A DNA stretch of 64,000 nucleotides from Bacteroides faecalis (GCF_003865075.1 NZ_BHWB01000022.1:1-64000); one strand, 5' to 3'. Shown: positions 11,157 through 21,083, counted from the first letter of the stretch. The notes: generated by a model from the letters alone, not told the origin. Numbers and translations: made by a program.

Positions 11157-12791
11157 TTATTCTTTAGCTAAAGTGAAGTTGTCAATATCCGGTGCCCAGT
11201 TATAACTATTACACATGCGGATTACATTATAACCAGGTTTTAATTCCACTGGTACTGTGATTTGATGATGATTATCATCATCAGCTAATGCATTGATTCT
11301 TGTAGTAATAGCATTAACTGTCAGATCCAATTGGCGACCTTTACCAAATGAATAGTTGATAGTCATATTATAACGTCCTCCCTTTTCACTGTATACTTCG
11401 GACCATTCTGCATAGTTTTCCGGTTGTCCACCAATAAATCCGACTTTCATCTTACCGGAAGCCTGTCCGTCATAGGAATATACAATACCTTTAGAATTCT
11501 TACCTAGATCATTGTAAAGAGGCAAATAAGCCCATTCTGCCTCATATAATGTTGGTTCTAGACGTGTTTCTCCTTCCATACGTAGGAACATGCCACTATG
11601 AGCAGGAAGTGTTTGTTCGAAGGTACCGGAGAAAGTACCTAGATCATTGTGTTTTACCAGGTCACGTACTTTTACATTTCCACCGAATTCCAATGTAGAA
11701 AATGGAACAGAGAAAGTACAAACTGTATCCGATGGATTGTAAAGAGCAACAGCACGTACATTGCCCCGTTGTTGTTCAATGTCTTTAACCAGTACGTATC
11801 CTTCATTTTCGTGTTGCACTACATAAGCTTGACGTCCTAATGGATCTTGGTTCAATGCAATTAATTCTTTATTTGTCACTAATTGTAGAGAAGATTCTGG
11901 CATTGTTGCCAGATTACAACCTATTAATAAAGGTGAACTCATGATACACCATAAACCAAAATGAACTTCTTCTTCAGTCGGAGTAAGTCCTTCTCCTCCT
12001 ACTTTACAGCTATCCCGGAATCCGATTACCATCATGTCCATATCGTTATAATGTCCATTACGGGCGTAGGCAGACAGATATAGGTTTTTGCCTACCACGT
12101 ATTTTAATGAGTTCCAATGAGCATTGATATCTCCACTAATACGCCATGAATTTGCTATATTTTCTGCCCATGTTCCCGGAAATGCCCATCGGCAGATATT
12201 AACGGAAACATCCTTGTTTACTTTATCAATGCTTTTTCGGATAGAAGTATATCTTTCTTCTTCATCTAGTCCTAGAAAACTTCCACCACAATAGTCTATT
12301 TTGATGAAATCGAATCCCCAGTCTCCAAAATATAATTGAGCGTCTTGTTCTTCATGCCCATAGATACCGGCTCCTACTCCGGCATGGTCTTTGTCGGCCA
12401 TAGAACCGCAGGTGTTATTTCCTGCGTCGGTATAAATACCAGCTTTCATACCCAGACTGTGTATATGGTCTACTACGGGTTTCATACCATTAGGGAAACG
12501 AGTTGTGTTGGCTTGCATGTTTCCATTACTATCCCGTTCGTTGAAGAAGCCGTCGTCGATATTTACATTGAGATAACCAGCATCTTTCAAACCTTTTTCT
12601 ACCATAAGGTCAGCCTGATTTTTGATAATATCTTCACTGATATCTACCCGGAAGGCATTCCATGAACTCCATCCCATTAGAGGTGGTGGGACAGATTTAC
12701 CACTATTAGAGTGGTTTACTTGAGTCTCTGCGCAACTTGCACATAACAAAGAAAAAGCGACAGTAGCTAAGATGTAGAATTTGTTTTTCAT
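11157..12791 (-). CDS. Alpha-galactosidase, glycoside hydrolase family 27, lipoprotein
   Basis: 544 residues from the ATG at 12791 (MKNKFYILA). It releases terminal alpha-galactose by a retaining mechanism. A lipoprotein signal ends at CASC (Cys20). The GH27 barrel starts with PPLMGWSSWNAF (about 36-47). The nucleophile is Asp166 in FIKIDYCGG and the acid/base is Asp221 in WRISGDIN. A C-terminal beta-sandwich (about 410-544) looks like a CBM35/6-type module. A longer frame opens at 12887, but the promoter at 12834-12865 lies inside that extension, so 12791 is the better start. It stands alone among pseudogenes; no SusC/SusD pair is present. Confidence 0.92.
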   Translation of the reverse strand: MKNKFYILATVAFSLLCASCAETQVNHSNSGKSVPPPLMGWSSWNAFRVDISEDIIKNQADLMVEKGLKDAGYLNVNIDDGFFNERDSNGNMQANTTRFPNGMKPVVDHIHSLGMKAGIYTDAGNNTCGSMADKDHAGVGAGIYGHEEQDAQLYFGDWGFDFIKIDYCGGSFLGLDEEERYTSIRKSIDKVNKDVSVNICRWAFPGTWAENIANSWRISGDINAHWNSLKYVVGKNLYLSAYARNGHYNDMDMMVIGFRDSCKVGGEGLTPTEEEVHFGLWCIMSSPLLIGCNLATMPESSLQLVTNKELIALNQDPLGRQAYVVQHENEGYVLVKDIEQQRGNVRAVALYNPSDTVCTFSVPFSTLEFGGNVKVRDLVKHNDLGTFSGTFEQTLPAHSGMFLRMEGETRLEPTLYEAEWAYLPLYNDLGKNSKGIVYSYDGQASGKMKVGFIGGQPENYAEWSEVYSEKGGRYNMTINYSFGKGRQLDLTVNAITTRINALADDDNHHQITVPVELKPGYNVIRMCNSYNWAPDIDNFTLAKE

Positions 12792-12833
12792 TGTGTAAAT
12801 GAAGATTAATGATGAATAAATAAATTGAGTTAT

Positions 12834-12865
12834 CAAAGATATAAATGATTCTATTTGCCTGCAAA
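12834..12865 (-). promoter_or_regulatory. Promoter of the GH27 gene
   Basis: Read on the minus strand: TTTG (12865-12862), 20 bases, then TATCTTTG (12841-12834). Both elements match the Bacteroidetes consensus exactly. The start codon follows 42 bases later. Confidence 0.75.
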
Positions 12866-13000
12866 TAAATTGGAAAAGAACAGTCATTTTTTATAGGATA
12901 TACGGCAAAAATGCGAAATCATGTTTTTACTTTGTTTCTTGAAGGTTTAGGATTTCCATGATAAATTGCCGCACTGTTTCTTTTAAAAATACCCAATATT

Positions 13001-13865
13001 ATGGAACGTATGTCCATTAAATATTTTAGGAATGACGCCCTCTGGAAACCGATTGGGATATATCTTCAGTTGGTTTTGAAGAGATTGCTCCCAATACTAC
13101 TTATCTCAGCCAAAAACATTTTGCCGGATATTACTTTGATCCTGAAAAAGGGCGTATTCTAAAAGAGTATCAACTAGTTTATATTACTGAAGGAGTGCTG
13201 GAGACGAAGAGTAGGGGGATTTACTATTAAAGAAGTATGATCTTTGTCCTCTTTCCCAGAGAATGGCATACTTATTATCCTAATTATCAAACTGGTTGGA
13301 GCCATTATTGGATTGGGTTTGCAGGTTTGGAAGTAAATAGCCGGATGACAAATGAATATTGTTCGAAAGAAAGTCCTGTATTTAAAGTAGGTATTAATGA
13401 TGAGATTGTTTTTATTTATGAAAAGCCATTGTGTAGCTAACGAAGAGCAAGTATTATATAAAAGAGTTCTTAGTGGATTAGTGGCTTATTTGGTAGCATT
13501 GATGTACAGCATTGATAAGAATCTATGTGTAGCGAATGACGATTTTTTCTAAAATAGATTCTGCCTGTGTACTTATGAGAGAATTGATTGACCAGCCTGT
13601 CTCCATGCAAGAAATTGCTAAAAAGTCGGGCATTGGATATTCGCTTTTCCGTAGACTGTTTAAAGAAAAAATGAATTGTGCTCCGGTGCAATATTTTCAG
13701 GAACTTAAACTGCATAAAGCTATCGAACTATTGACTACTACTATTCCTGTAAAAGAGATCGCTTATAGGTTAGACTTTGAATCTCCAGCTTACTTTTCTG
13801 CTCGGTTTAAGAAATAGACTGGAAAATCTCCGAATGAATACCGAGATGAGTTCGGTGTCAAATAG
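13001..13865 (+). pseudogene. AraC-family transcription regulator, multiply disrupted
   Basis: The segment gives most of an AraC-type sugar regulator if several frame changes and stops are allowed. An N-terminal sensor part reads FEEIAPNTTYLSQKHFAGYY up to a TAA near 13228, continues to KPLCS, then shifts frame. The C-terminal double HTH reads MQEIAKKSGIGYSLFRRLFK and IPVKEIAYRLDFESPAYFSA, then meets an in-frame TAG at 13815-13817 before the normal end KSPNEYRDEFGVK. No functional regulator can be made. It probably once controlled the neighbouring glycosidase genes. Confidence 0.88.
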
Positions 13866-14042
13866 TTATAGTTTTCTGGCGAATATTGAAAGTTTTTCTG
13901 TGAAATGATACCTAGTTTGTATCATGATATAAAACTAATATTATGATGCAACAGAAATTAGACTTATCAATTTGGTTTTGTTGCTTATTAGTGTACCTAA
14001 TTTCATCTAAAGTGAATCATTAATAACGAAAAAATACAAATC

Positions 14043-14763
14043 ATGGACAGATTAAACTTTTTAAAATGTTCGCTTTTATCATTGGTCAGCCCTTCATTGC
14101 TATTTGCTAATGAGATGACTGAAAAAGTAATTCAACCACTCGATACAGAGAATAAAGACAAGTCTATAACGCCTAATAAAAAAGTCCATTACTGGAATAA
14201 GAACACGTGATTTACCACTGCTATGTGGGATTTTTTGTGGCTTACTGATCTGGGAAAAGGAGGTTCTTATGAGAATATAGAGCAAAGAGTGGCTGAAGTT
14301 GATAATACCTTACGAATCGATTGCCTCCCTTCACATCTGTTACAAAAGAGTACTATATTTACTAAGGGGTACAATCCGGGAGAAGCATTAACTATTCTCT
14401 GTTGGGGAAGGTGACTATTGATTTCAGTTGTAATGCTTTGGAAAAATTGGAACAATTGGTCGATGCTTGTCGGAAATATAATATATGGTTAGGTCTTGAC
14501 TCATGGGGAAAAAGGTCACATGATGGGGCATAAATCGACTTTAGTTTAAGATAATGAACAAAGTGTGATATCGGAGGCACAAGAAGAAAAGGCATTGCGT
14601 GATTTGGGTCATACATGGGTAAAAGGCAACTCGGTTGATGAGTGAAGAAGGTATTTGGGAACGAGCTGTAATGGGTTGCTCCAATGAATGAAGTTCCTCA
14701 TTTCGCTTCCGTAGTGCTGTTAGTCTGGAAAAAACGATTCGCTCCATTGAGCTCGTTAGCAGC
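14043..14763 (+). pseudogene. Cellulase-like (GH5-related) secreted enzyme, N-terminal remnant
   Basis: It begins with a signal peptide (MDRLNFLKCSLLSLVSPSLL). The following frame is broken by TGA at 14208-14210 (a Trp is expected in WNKNTWFTTAMWDF), by lost bases near 14411, and by further stops. Scattered matches such as YNPGEALTIL, VDACRKYNIWLGLDSWGKRS and VAPMNEVPHFAS are typical of sugar-binding cellulase-like TIM-barrel proteins. The remnant ends near 14760, where it joins a different gene's remnant. The family assignment is from motif recall. Confidence 0.65.
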
Positions 14764-15223
14764 TTGTATGAATTCGGGTGGTGCTTTCAATTGTTATTGG
14801 AAAATGCCGTTTCGCAAAAAATGCAGAATAACAATGGAGAACATCAATGATGCTCCGATGACTCTTTATTATCAAGTGAATTATGTACTGACAGATGCAG
14901 TTGAAGATGAGACTTATTTCCATGTATAATTCCACCGCTCCAATCTTACAAAAGATGTTTTACACACACTCGTAGATGGAATTAAAGTAAAGGACAATAG
15001 ATTTAGCATGGCGCGTTTACGATAATGGTTGGCATATCGTCGATCCGATCCGTTTTGATAAAGAGTTGAAGGTGACTATACAGGATTTGGGATGGAGACA
15101 TGACGGTAGATACAATGCACAATAATCGGATATTTCTTCTACGGTATTCTGGTATCAGGTGGAACCTCATGCTAGATTTCCGGCTTTACCGAAAAAAGAT
15201 GACTTGGAAATATCGACTCCTTG
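14764..15223 (+). pseudogene. DUF2961 (GH172-type) protein, C-terminal remnant
   Basis: From about 14764 the frame reads NSGGAFNCYWKMPFRKKCRI, then MENINDAPMTLYYQVNYVL, a core segment of DUF2961 proteins. After a frame break and an apparent internal deletion near 15010, the C-terminal family motif follows as WHIVDPIRFDKELKVTIQDL and VEPHARFPALPKKDDLEI, with a TAA at about 15123-15125. GH172 enzymes act on fructan or arabinan-type glycosides. The remnant begins abruptly where the cellulase-like one stops, so the two were probably joined by deletion. Confidence 0.72.
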
Positions 15224-15235
15224 ATGAATATTTGT

Positions 15236-15243
15236 TATCTTTG
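15236..15243 (+). promoter_or_regulatory. -7 element (TATCTTTG) of the GH106 gene
   Basis: Perfect match to TAnnTTTG, 45 bases before the ATG at 15288. No clear -33 TTTG is seen; the upstream sequence is the end of a pseudogene. Confidence 0.55.
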
Positions 15244-15287
15244 GCAACTTGATAACATAAACGATATTATTAAAACACTTTTAGATT

Positions 15288-18200
15288 ATGAGGACAGTCA
15301 TCTTATGTCTTTTGTTAAGTGTCTTTTCTTCTGTAGTACGTGCAGGACAGAAAGACAAGTTTATACCTTTTGAGAAAATTGAATCAGGCTTTCGGCAGGT
15401 TCCGAATGATGTAAGAGTAGCTGTTTATTGGTATTGGATCTCCGACAATATCTCTAAAGAGGGAGTTATTAAGGATTTGGAAGCTATGAAAGCGGCAGGT
15501 ATCAGTCGTGCTTATATTGGAAATATCGGTCTAGGTGATATTGCAGCCGGAAAACATAAGATTCTTACAGAAGGATGGTGGGAAATAATTCATGCTGCTT
15601 TGAAAAAGGCTACGGAGCTGGATATTGAGATTGGTATTTTCAATAGCCCGGGATGGAGCCAGTCCGGTGGACCATGGATCAAACCGAACGAAAGTATGCG
15701 TTACCTCGCTTCATCCGAACTGAGAGTAACGGGTCCCAAAATGTTACAGACGGATTTACCCGTTATTGCTGAGGATGCAGAAGATGTTAAAGTCATTGCT
15801 TTTCCGGCTCCTACAGGTGATGTAGTGAGTGGTAACTGGAAGGTAAAGAAGCAAGAAGGGAAAGAAGAAGTGGTGGAGATGAAACTCCCTCAGGAAACTA
15901 CGGTTCGTAGCTTTTCTCTTCAAGTAAATACACCTATAAAGACCGATGCAGATTTATATATCAAAGAAGGAAATAATTATCATATCCTTAAAAAGATTCA
16001 TATTGATAGAAGCAATGCTGCTCTGAATGTCGGATTTATTCCTTATCCGCCTATTGTAATCTCTTTGCCAGAAGTAAAAGGACAGGAGTTCCGTCTTGTC
16101 ATTCATGCCGGGGGGAATGCGGAATTGGATATTGCACTTTCTTCACAACCGATGTTGGAACGTTATCCGGAAAAGATGTTGGCTAAAATGTTCCAGACTC
16201 CTCTGCCTCTTTGGCACGATTATATGTGGGATAGAATGCCGGGGCTTTCCGATAAGGATTATTTGGTTAAGGCTGATAAAGTGGTGGATATAACTTCCTC
16301 CTTTAAAGGTGGAAAACTTAATTGGGCAGTTCCGGAAGGAGAATGGGTTATCATGCGGACAGGAATGCGCTCTACGAAAGTGACCAATAGTCCTGCCAGC
16401 CCGGAAGGTACGGGATTGGAAGTGGATAAAATGAGCAAAAAACATGTAGCAACTCACTTTGATGCTTATATTGGAGAAATACTACGCCGCATTCCGGCAC
16501 AGGATCGGAAAACGTTTAAAGTAGTAGTACAAGATAGTTATGAGACCGGGGGGCAAAACTGGACAGACGATATGATTGCTAGTTTTAAAAAGAAATACGG
16601 ATATGATCCGGTGGTTTATCTTCCCGTTTTGAAGGGGATGATCGTTGGTAGCCCTGATCAGTCGGATCGTTTCTTGTGGGACCTACGTCGTTTGGTAGCT
16701 GATCGTGTAGCCTACGATTATGTAGGTGGCCTGCGTGAAGTATGTCATAAGCAAGGTTTGACAACTTGGTTGGAGAATTATGGTCATTGGGGATTTCCAG
16801 GTGAATTTCTACAATACGGTGGACAGTCGGATGAAGTAGGTGGTGAATTCTGGTGTGAAGGCTCATTAGGGGATATTGAGAATCGCGCAGCCTCTTCTTG
16901 TGCTCATATCTATGGAAAAAAGAAAGTATGGGCAGAATCATTTACAGCAGGCGGTCCGAATTTTCATCGTTATCCATATTTGATGAAACAGCGTGGGGAT
17001 CGTTTCTTTACGGAAGGGATTAACAGTACTTTATTGCACGTATATATCCATCAGCCTTCGAACGATCGTTTGCCTGGTATGAGTGCTTGGTTTGGTTGTG
17101 AGTTTAATCGCAATAACACATGGTTCGGTCAGATGGATGTATTTACTGGTTATCTGAAACGTTGTAACTTTATGTTGCAACAGGGACAATATGTTGCCGA
17201 CGCTGCTTACTTTATCGGTGAAGATGCTCCTAAAATGACAGGAGTTTGTGATCCGGCTTTGCCTAAAGGATATTCTTTCGACTATATAAATGCTGAAATA
17301 CTTCTGAACCAGACTTCTGTAAAAGATGGAAAATTGACATTGCAGAGTGGTATGCAATATCGTGTACTTGTATTGCCTAGACAGAATACGATGAGACCGG
17401 AGGTACTGAAGAAAGTAAGAGAGCTGGTAAAAAACGGACTTGTAATAGTAGGAACAGCACCGGAATATTCTCCAAGTTTGGCTGGATATCCTAAAGCTGA
17501 TCAGGAAGTGAAAGCGATGGCTTCAGATTTATGGAATGGGCAGGGCTTCGGACAAACATATGGAAAAGGACGTGTATTTTCATCCAATGAATCACTGGAT
17601 AAAGTTTTTGCAGCGTTATCTTTATCTCCGGATTGTAGTATCAGTAATGATACTCCGGTTTTGTTTATCCATCGTACAACATCGGATGGGGATTTTTATT
17701 TTATTTCCAATCAGAGTGATAAAGTCATATCCTTTGACGCTACTTTTAGAATTTCTTCTAAAGTTCCTGAATTGTGGAACCCGCTGACTCAGGATATGCG
17801 CCTCTTACCAGAGTATTCTGATAAGGGCGGTTTGACTACGGTACCTTTACAATTGAAACCTTTTGAGAGTTCCTTTATTGTGTTCCGTAAGAAATCAGAG
17901 GCAAAACAGTCAGGAAGCAATTATCCGCAATCAGAAGTTGTCGTAAAAGTAGATTCTCTATGGACAGTTGTCTTTGATAAGAATGCTAGAGGACCGGAAG
18001 AAGCTGTTGCTTTCCCTACTCTGATAGATTGGAAGGATTCGGAAGATGCTCGTATTAAATATTATTCAGGTACGGCTATTTACACGAATACATTCAACCT
18101 AGAGAAATTACCGAAAAAACAGTTTTATATTGATTTAGGTAAGGTGATGGTGATGGCTAAGGTATATGTGAATGACCAATATGCCGGTGGTGTATGGACG

Positions 18201-18431
18201 AATCCTTATCAACTTAATATAACTGACTATCTGCGTACAGGAAAGAATACTCTGAAAATTGAAGTTGTGAACAATTGGGAGAATCGTTTGATTGGCGATC
18301 AGCAGTTACCGGAGGAATTTCGTCCTACTTGGACTGCGGTGAATCCATGGAACGCAAATTCTCCGTTGCAATCTTCCGGATTATTAGGACCTGTTCAAAT
18401 AGAAGCTTACGATTATTTGATGATAAAATAA
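15288..18431 (+). CDS. GH106-like glycoside hydrolase (probable alpha-L-rhamnosidase)
   Basis: 1047 residues, the usual size for this family. A Sec signal peptide (about 1-19, cleavage near VRA) places it in the periplasm or outside. The N-terminal barrel shows the family pattern RVAVYWYWISDNISKEGVIKD and GIGIFNSPGWSQSGGPWI-like segments (about 115-130). It also has WAESFTAGGPNFHRYPYLMK (about 545-565), and the C-terminus (about 890-1040) is a sugar-binding jelly-roll with IDLGKVMVMAKVYVNDQYAG. GH106 members remove alpha-L-rhamnose from pectic side chains; the exact substrate here is not readable. It is followed 123 bases later by a second carbohydrate-related gene. Confidence 0.85.
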   Translation: MRTVILCLLLSVFSSVVRAGQKDKFIPFEKIESGFRQVPNDVRVAVYWYWISDNISKEGVIKDLEAMKAAGISRAYIGNIGLGDIAAGKHKILTEGWWEIIHAALKKATELDIEIGIFNSPGWSQSGGPWIKPNESMRYLASSELRVTGPKMLQTDLPVIAEDAEDVKVIAFPAPTGDVVSGNWKVKKQEGKEEVVEMKLPQETTVRSFSLQVNTPIKTDADLYIKEGNNYHILKKIHIDRSNAALNVGFIPYPPIVISLPEVKGQEFRLVIHAGGNAELDIALSSQPMLERYPEKMLAKMFQTPLPLWHDYMWDRMPGLSDKDYLVKADKVVDITSSFKGGKLNWAVPEGEWVIMRTGMRSTKVTNSPASPEGTGLEVDKMSKKHVATHFDAYIGEILRRIPAQDRKTFKVVVQDSYETGGQNWTDDMIASFKKKYGYDPVVYLPVLKGMIVGSPDQSDRFLWDLRRLVADRVAYDYVGGLREVCHKQGLTTWLENYGHWGFPGEFLQYGGQSDEVGGEFWCEGSLGDIENRAASSCAHIYGKKKVWAESFTAGGPNFHRYPYLMKQRGDRFFTEGINSTLLHVYIHQPSNDRLPGMSAWFGCEFNRNNTWFGQMDVFTGYLKRCNFMLQQGQYVADAAYFIGEDAPKMTGVCDPALPKGYSFDYINAEILLNQTSVKDGKLTLQSGMQYRVLVLPRQNTMRPEVLKKVRELVKNGLVIVGTAPEYSPSLAGYPKADQEVKAMASDLWNGQGFGQTYGKGRVFSSNESLDKVFAALSLSPDCSISNDTPVLFIHRTTSDGDFYFISNQSDKVISFDATFRISSKVPELWNPLTQDMRLLPEYSDKGGLTTVPLQLKPFESSFIVFRKKSEAKQSGSNYPQSEVVVKVDSLWTVVFDKNARGPEEAVAFPTLIDWKDSEDARIKYYSGTAIYTNTFNLEKLPKKQFYIDLGKVMVMAKVYVNDQYAGGVWTNPYQLNITDYLRTGKNTLKIEVVNNWENRLIGDQQLPEEFRPTWTAVNPWNANSPLQSSGLLGPVQIEAYDYLMIK

Positions 18432-18466
18432 GCTTTTATATAAAAATAAAGCTTGAATGAAATAGA

Positions 18467-18520
18467 GTGTATCAAAAGTAAAGATGATTTCAACATAAAT
18501 CACAAATACTTTTGACTCAC
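18467..18520 (+). promoter_or_regulatory. Inverted repeat overlapping the -7 element of the GxGYxYP gene
   Basis: gtgtatcaaaagta (18467-18480) and tacttttgactcac (18507-18520) are an inverted repeat with two mismatches and a 26-base centre. The right arm contains TACTTTTG (18507-18514), a -7 match 40 bases before the ATG. A regulator binding both arms would cover the promoter; this is inference. Confidence 0.4.
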
Positions 18521-18554
18521 CCTTTGTGAACGTATTTCTAACAAAACTCTTATT

Positions 18555-20648
18555 ATGAAAAAGAAAAGATTATTAAAATCACTATTTATATTTGTCGGTG
18601 CTGTAGCTTTATCAATTTCCGGATTATATGCTCAACAAGGAGTTAACCAGTATATCCCTGTTAGTCCGCGACAAACCGTAGAAGATGGAATTTTCTGGCC
18701 GAATGGTCAAATGCTTCCTCATTTTGCGACTCCTGCACCTCAACTGGATGGATTTGATTTGCAAAAGGCCAAGTTGCAACTGGAAGAAAAAACAATGATT
18801 CTCTCTCTTCAGGGAATAATCAATAAAAAACAGCCACGTATCTTTTTGTTCGATCATAGTGGTGAAGGCAAAGGGAAATGGCCTCGTTTATTGAACCTGA
18901 CCATTCGTGAATTCGAACCTACAGAATATCTGAAATTAGTAGAGAAATACAAAGATGAGCTGAAAGGAGTCATTTTATATGATCGGGCGAAGAGTGATCA
19001 TTATCTGAATCTGGCCTCTACAGTTGCCGGATTGGAAGAGGCAATTCCTGTGTCTCTTCAATTATACGATCGGTTAAAACAACAGGGAATTTTGTTACCT
19101 GTTTTGGCAGATTTTACAAAGTTGCCATATATAAAATCTACTGAAATCTACGAATACATGTTTCAGAAATACTGGAATAAATGTACTCACCGTTTATTAG
19201 TCAGCCTTCCGCCCCAACGGGGATTTGTACGTGACATGGCGGTAGCTTCCGGAACTGCTATAGTCTGGCTGGACCCACGTGTCTGGAGAGAAAACACTGT
19301 ATTACGTAAATTCTTGAAAACAATGAAACCGGGTGAAAGCATTATTACTGGCTGGTATGCTGAAGAGCGCTCTGGAATAGGACTGGCAGCAGAATATGGA
19401 CTTTCAACCATTCCATCAGATTTCTATGAGAATGCTACTGTATACGCCGGAATGCAGCAACAGATAAAATATCCGGAAGTTCCTAAAATGCCGGAACTGG
19501 AAAACAAGATTTATCTTGCAATCTATTTAAGCGACGGTGACAATGTGCAATATTGCCAACATGCAATGTCTGAATTATGGGATAAGACAGGAAGAGGCAG
19601 TATTCCAATCAACTGGACCATTAGCCCGGGATTGGTAGATTTCGGTCCGGGGCTGCTTAATCATTATTATAGTACGGCTACACTCAATGATTTCTTTGCA
19701 TCGGGTCCATCCGGAATGGGATATTCATTAATCTATGATGCACACAATTATTTATGGAATGCAACTTCTGGGACGGATTTTACCCCTTATGCCAAACTGA
19801 CACAACAATACTTGGAAAAAAGCGGACTGCGTGTGATCACTATTTGGGATGAGGTGAATCAAGAACAAATGGCTGCTTACGCTTACAATTGCCGTTATCT
19901 ATATGGTTTAACTCAGCAGGACTGGGAATTCCATCCTTACAAAGTTCCGACTTACATTCAAAATCACAGATTGGCCTTTGTTCCCAATCTGCCTTGTTAT
20001 GCAAGTGGAGTGGATGTTATCTACTCTTTCTGGAAAGATACAATAGCTGGATTTGATGGCTCAAAACCTATATTCCTTTCGGCGCAAGGCGAGTCATGGA
20101 AGATGGGACCGGATAATATTGTAGCATTAAAGAAGCGTCTGGAAGAATTGTCTCCGGGTAATATCGTGATTTGTCGCGGTGATCATTTCTTCAATCTCTA
20201 TAGTCAGGCCAATTATCTGCCTTTCAATCTGACTCTTTCCTCGAAAATGAAAATTACTTCCAGCAATGCCACTACAAATGTGAAGACTGTAGCGGATGGA
20301 ACTCCATGTGAGGGACATATGTGGGTTTCCAAGGAAAAAGGAAATGAAGCATGGATTCAGTTTGATTTTAAGGACGAATATTTAATCAACCGTTATGTAG
20401 TACGCCATGCCGGAAATGCCGGAATGCCGAAACAATTGAATACCCGATCCTTCACGATGGAAGTTAGCCGCGATGGTAAGAAATGGACACGCGTAGATTC
20501 ACAGGACAATAATACAGCGCCTGTCACCGATGTCGATATTACTCCGGTACAAGGAAGATATGTTCGTCTGCAAATACAAGATGCAGGTGAAGATGGAATT
20601 GCTCGTATAGGTGATGTGGAGATATACGGAAGTATCTCTGGAAATTAG
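18555..20648 (+). CDS. GxGYxYP-domain putative glycoside hydrolase with F5/8-type C domain
   Basis: 697 residues with a signal peptide ending near LYAQ (about 27). The N-terminal region (about 75-260) has the LSLQGIINKKQPRIFL motif typical of GxGYxYP N-domains. The catalytic-like C part (about 300-520) has YLSDGDNVQYCQHAM and the nearby NWTISPGLVDFGPGLLNHYY. A discoidin-like carbohydrate-binding domain (about 570-695) has WIQFDFKDEYLINRYVVRHAG-type strands. The family is predicted to be glycosidases in gut Bacteroides, but no substrate is established to my knowledge. Probably works alongside the GH106-like protein upstream. Confidence 0.85.
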   Translation: MKKKRLLKSLFIFVGAVALSISGLYAQQGVNQYIPVSPRQTVEDGIFWPNGQMLPHFATPAPQLDGFDLQKAKLQLEEKTMILSLQGIINKKQPRIFLFDHSGEGKGKWPRLLNLTIREFEPTEYLKLVEKYKDELKGVILYDRAKSDHYLNLASTVAGLEEAIPVSLQLYDRLKQQGILLPVLADFTKLPYIKSTEIYEYMFQKYWNKCTHRLLVSLPPQRGFVRDMAVASGTAIVWLDPRVWRENTVLRKFLKTMKPGESIITGWYAEERSGIGLAAEYGLSTIPSDFYENATVYAGMQQQIKYPEVPKMPELENKIYLAIYLSDGDNVQYCQHAMSELWDKTGRGSIPINWTISPGLVDFGPGLLNHYYSTATLNDFFASGPSGMGYSLIYDAHNYLWNATSGTDFTPYAKLTQQYLEKSGLRVITIWDEVNQEQMAAYAYNCRYLYGLTQQDWEFHPYKVPTYIQNHRLAFVPNLPCYASGVDVIYSFWKDTIAGFDGSKPIFLSAQGESWKMGPDNIVALKKRLEELSPGNIVICRGDHFFNLYSQANYLPFNLTLSSKMKITSSNATTNVKTVADGTPCEGHMWVSKEKGNEAWIQFDFKDEYLINRYVVRHAGNAGMPKQLNTRSFTMEVSRDGKKWTRVDSQDNNTAPVTDVDITPVQGRYVRLQIQDAGEDGIARIGDVEIYGSISGN

Positions 20649-20687
20649 GATAATCTACTTGCGGATCATACTTAAATTCGTTTATAG

Positions 20688-21047
20688 TCTCCGGAATTTG
20701 AGTATGAACCGAATTTTCTTGAAGATGCAGGGAAATATTTATCGAACATGATGAAATATATCAATCCGATGCTTGAAATGTCTTGTAAATTAGGTAGTTT
20801 GTGAAGCAATAGTGATTTTTCTAATAGGCAAAAAATACAAAATTTAGTCTATCCCAGCGGAATTTACTTCGACAAGGAAAATGATGATTATCGAACAGAA
20901 AACGAGAATGAAGTTTTTAAGATTTTCCGCAGAATTACAGCGGTTTACGAAGGTGAAAAAGAAAAAGCGACAACCGATTCTGCTCGTTTGTCGCCTTCTG
21001 TCGGAATGAGGCGACTCGAACGCCCGACCCCTACGTCCCGAACGTAG
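20688..21047 (+). pseudogene. C-terminal remnant of a large serine recombinase (element integrase)
   Basis: The frame reads SPEFEYEPNFLEDAGKYLSN, is stopped by TGA after CKLGSL (about 20802), and continues in the same register as FSNRQKIQNLVYPSGIYFDK, RTENENEVFKIFRRI and SARLSPSVG. This resembles the C-termini of large serine site-specific recombinases on Bacteroides conjugative or mobilisable elements. The coding end runs into the complement of tRNA-Pro. The catalytic domain is absent, so only the scar of an element is left. The family call rests on motif recall. Confidence 0.65.
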
Positions 21048-21073
21048 TGCGCTACCAACTGCGCTACATTCCG
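21001..21073 (-). tRNA. tRNA-Pro (anticodon CGG)
   Basis: 73-base cloverleaf on the minus strand. The acceptor stem CGGAATG/CATTCCG is perfect. The anticodon stem CTACG/CGTAG encloses TTCGGGA, giving anticodon CGG. The T-loop reads TTCGAGT. No encoded CCA. Ten bases separate it from tRNA-Phe upstream on the same strand. Confidence 0.95.
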
Positions 21074-21083
21074 CTCACAAAAG

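Noticed and set aside
12792..12887. Longer start for the GH27 gene
   Set aside because: The region contains the consensus promoter, and the lipoprotein signal starts only at 12791.
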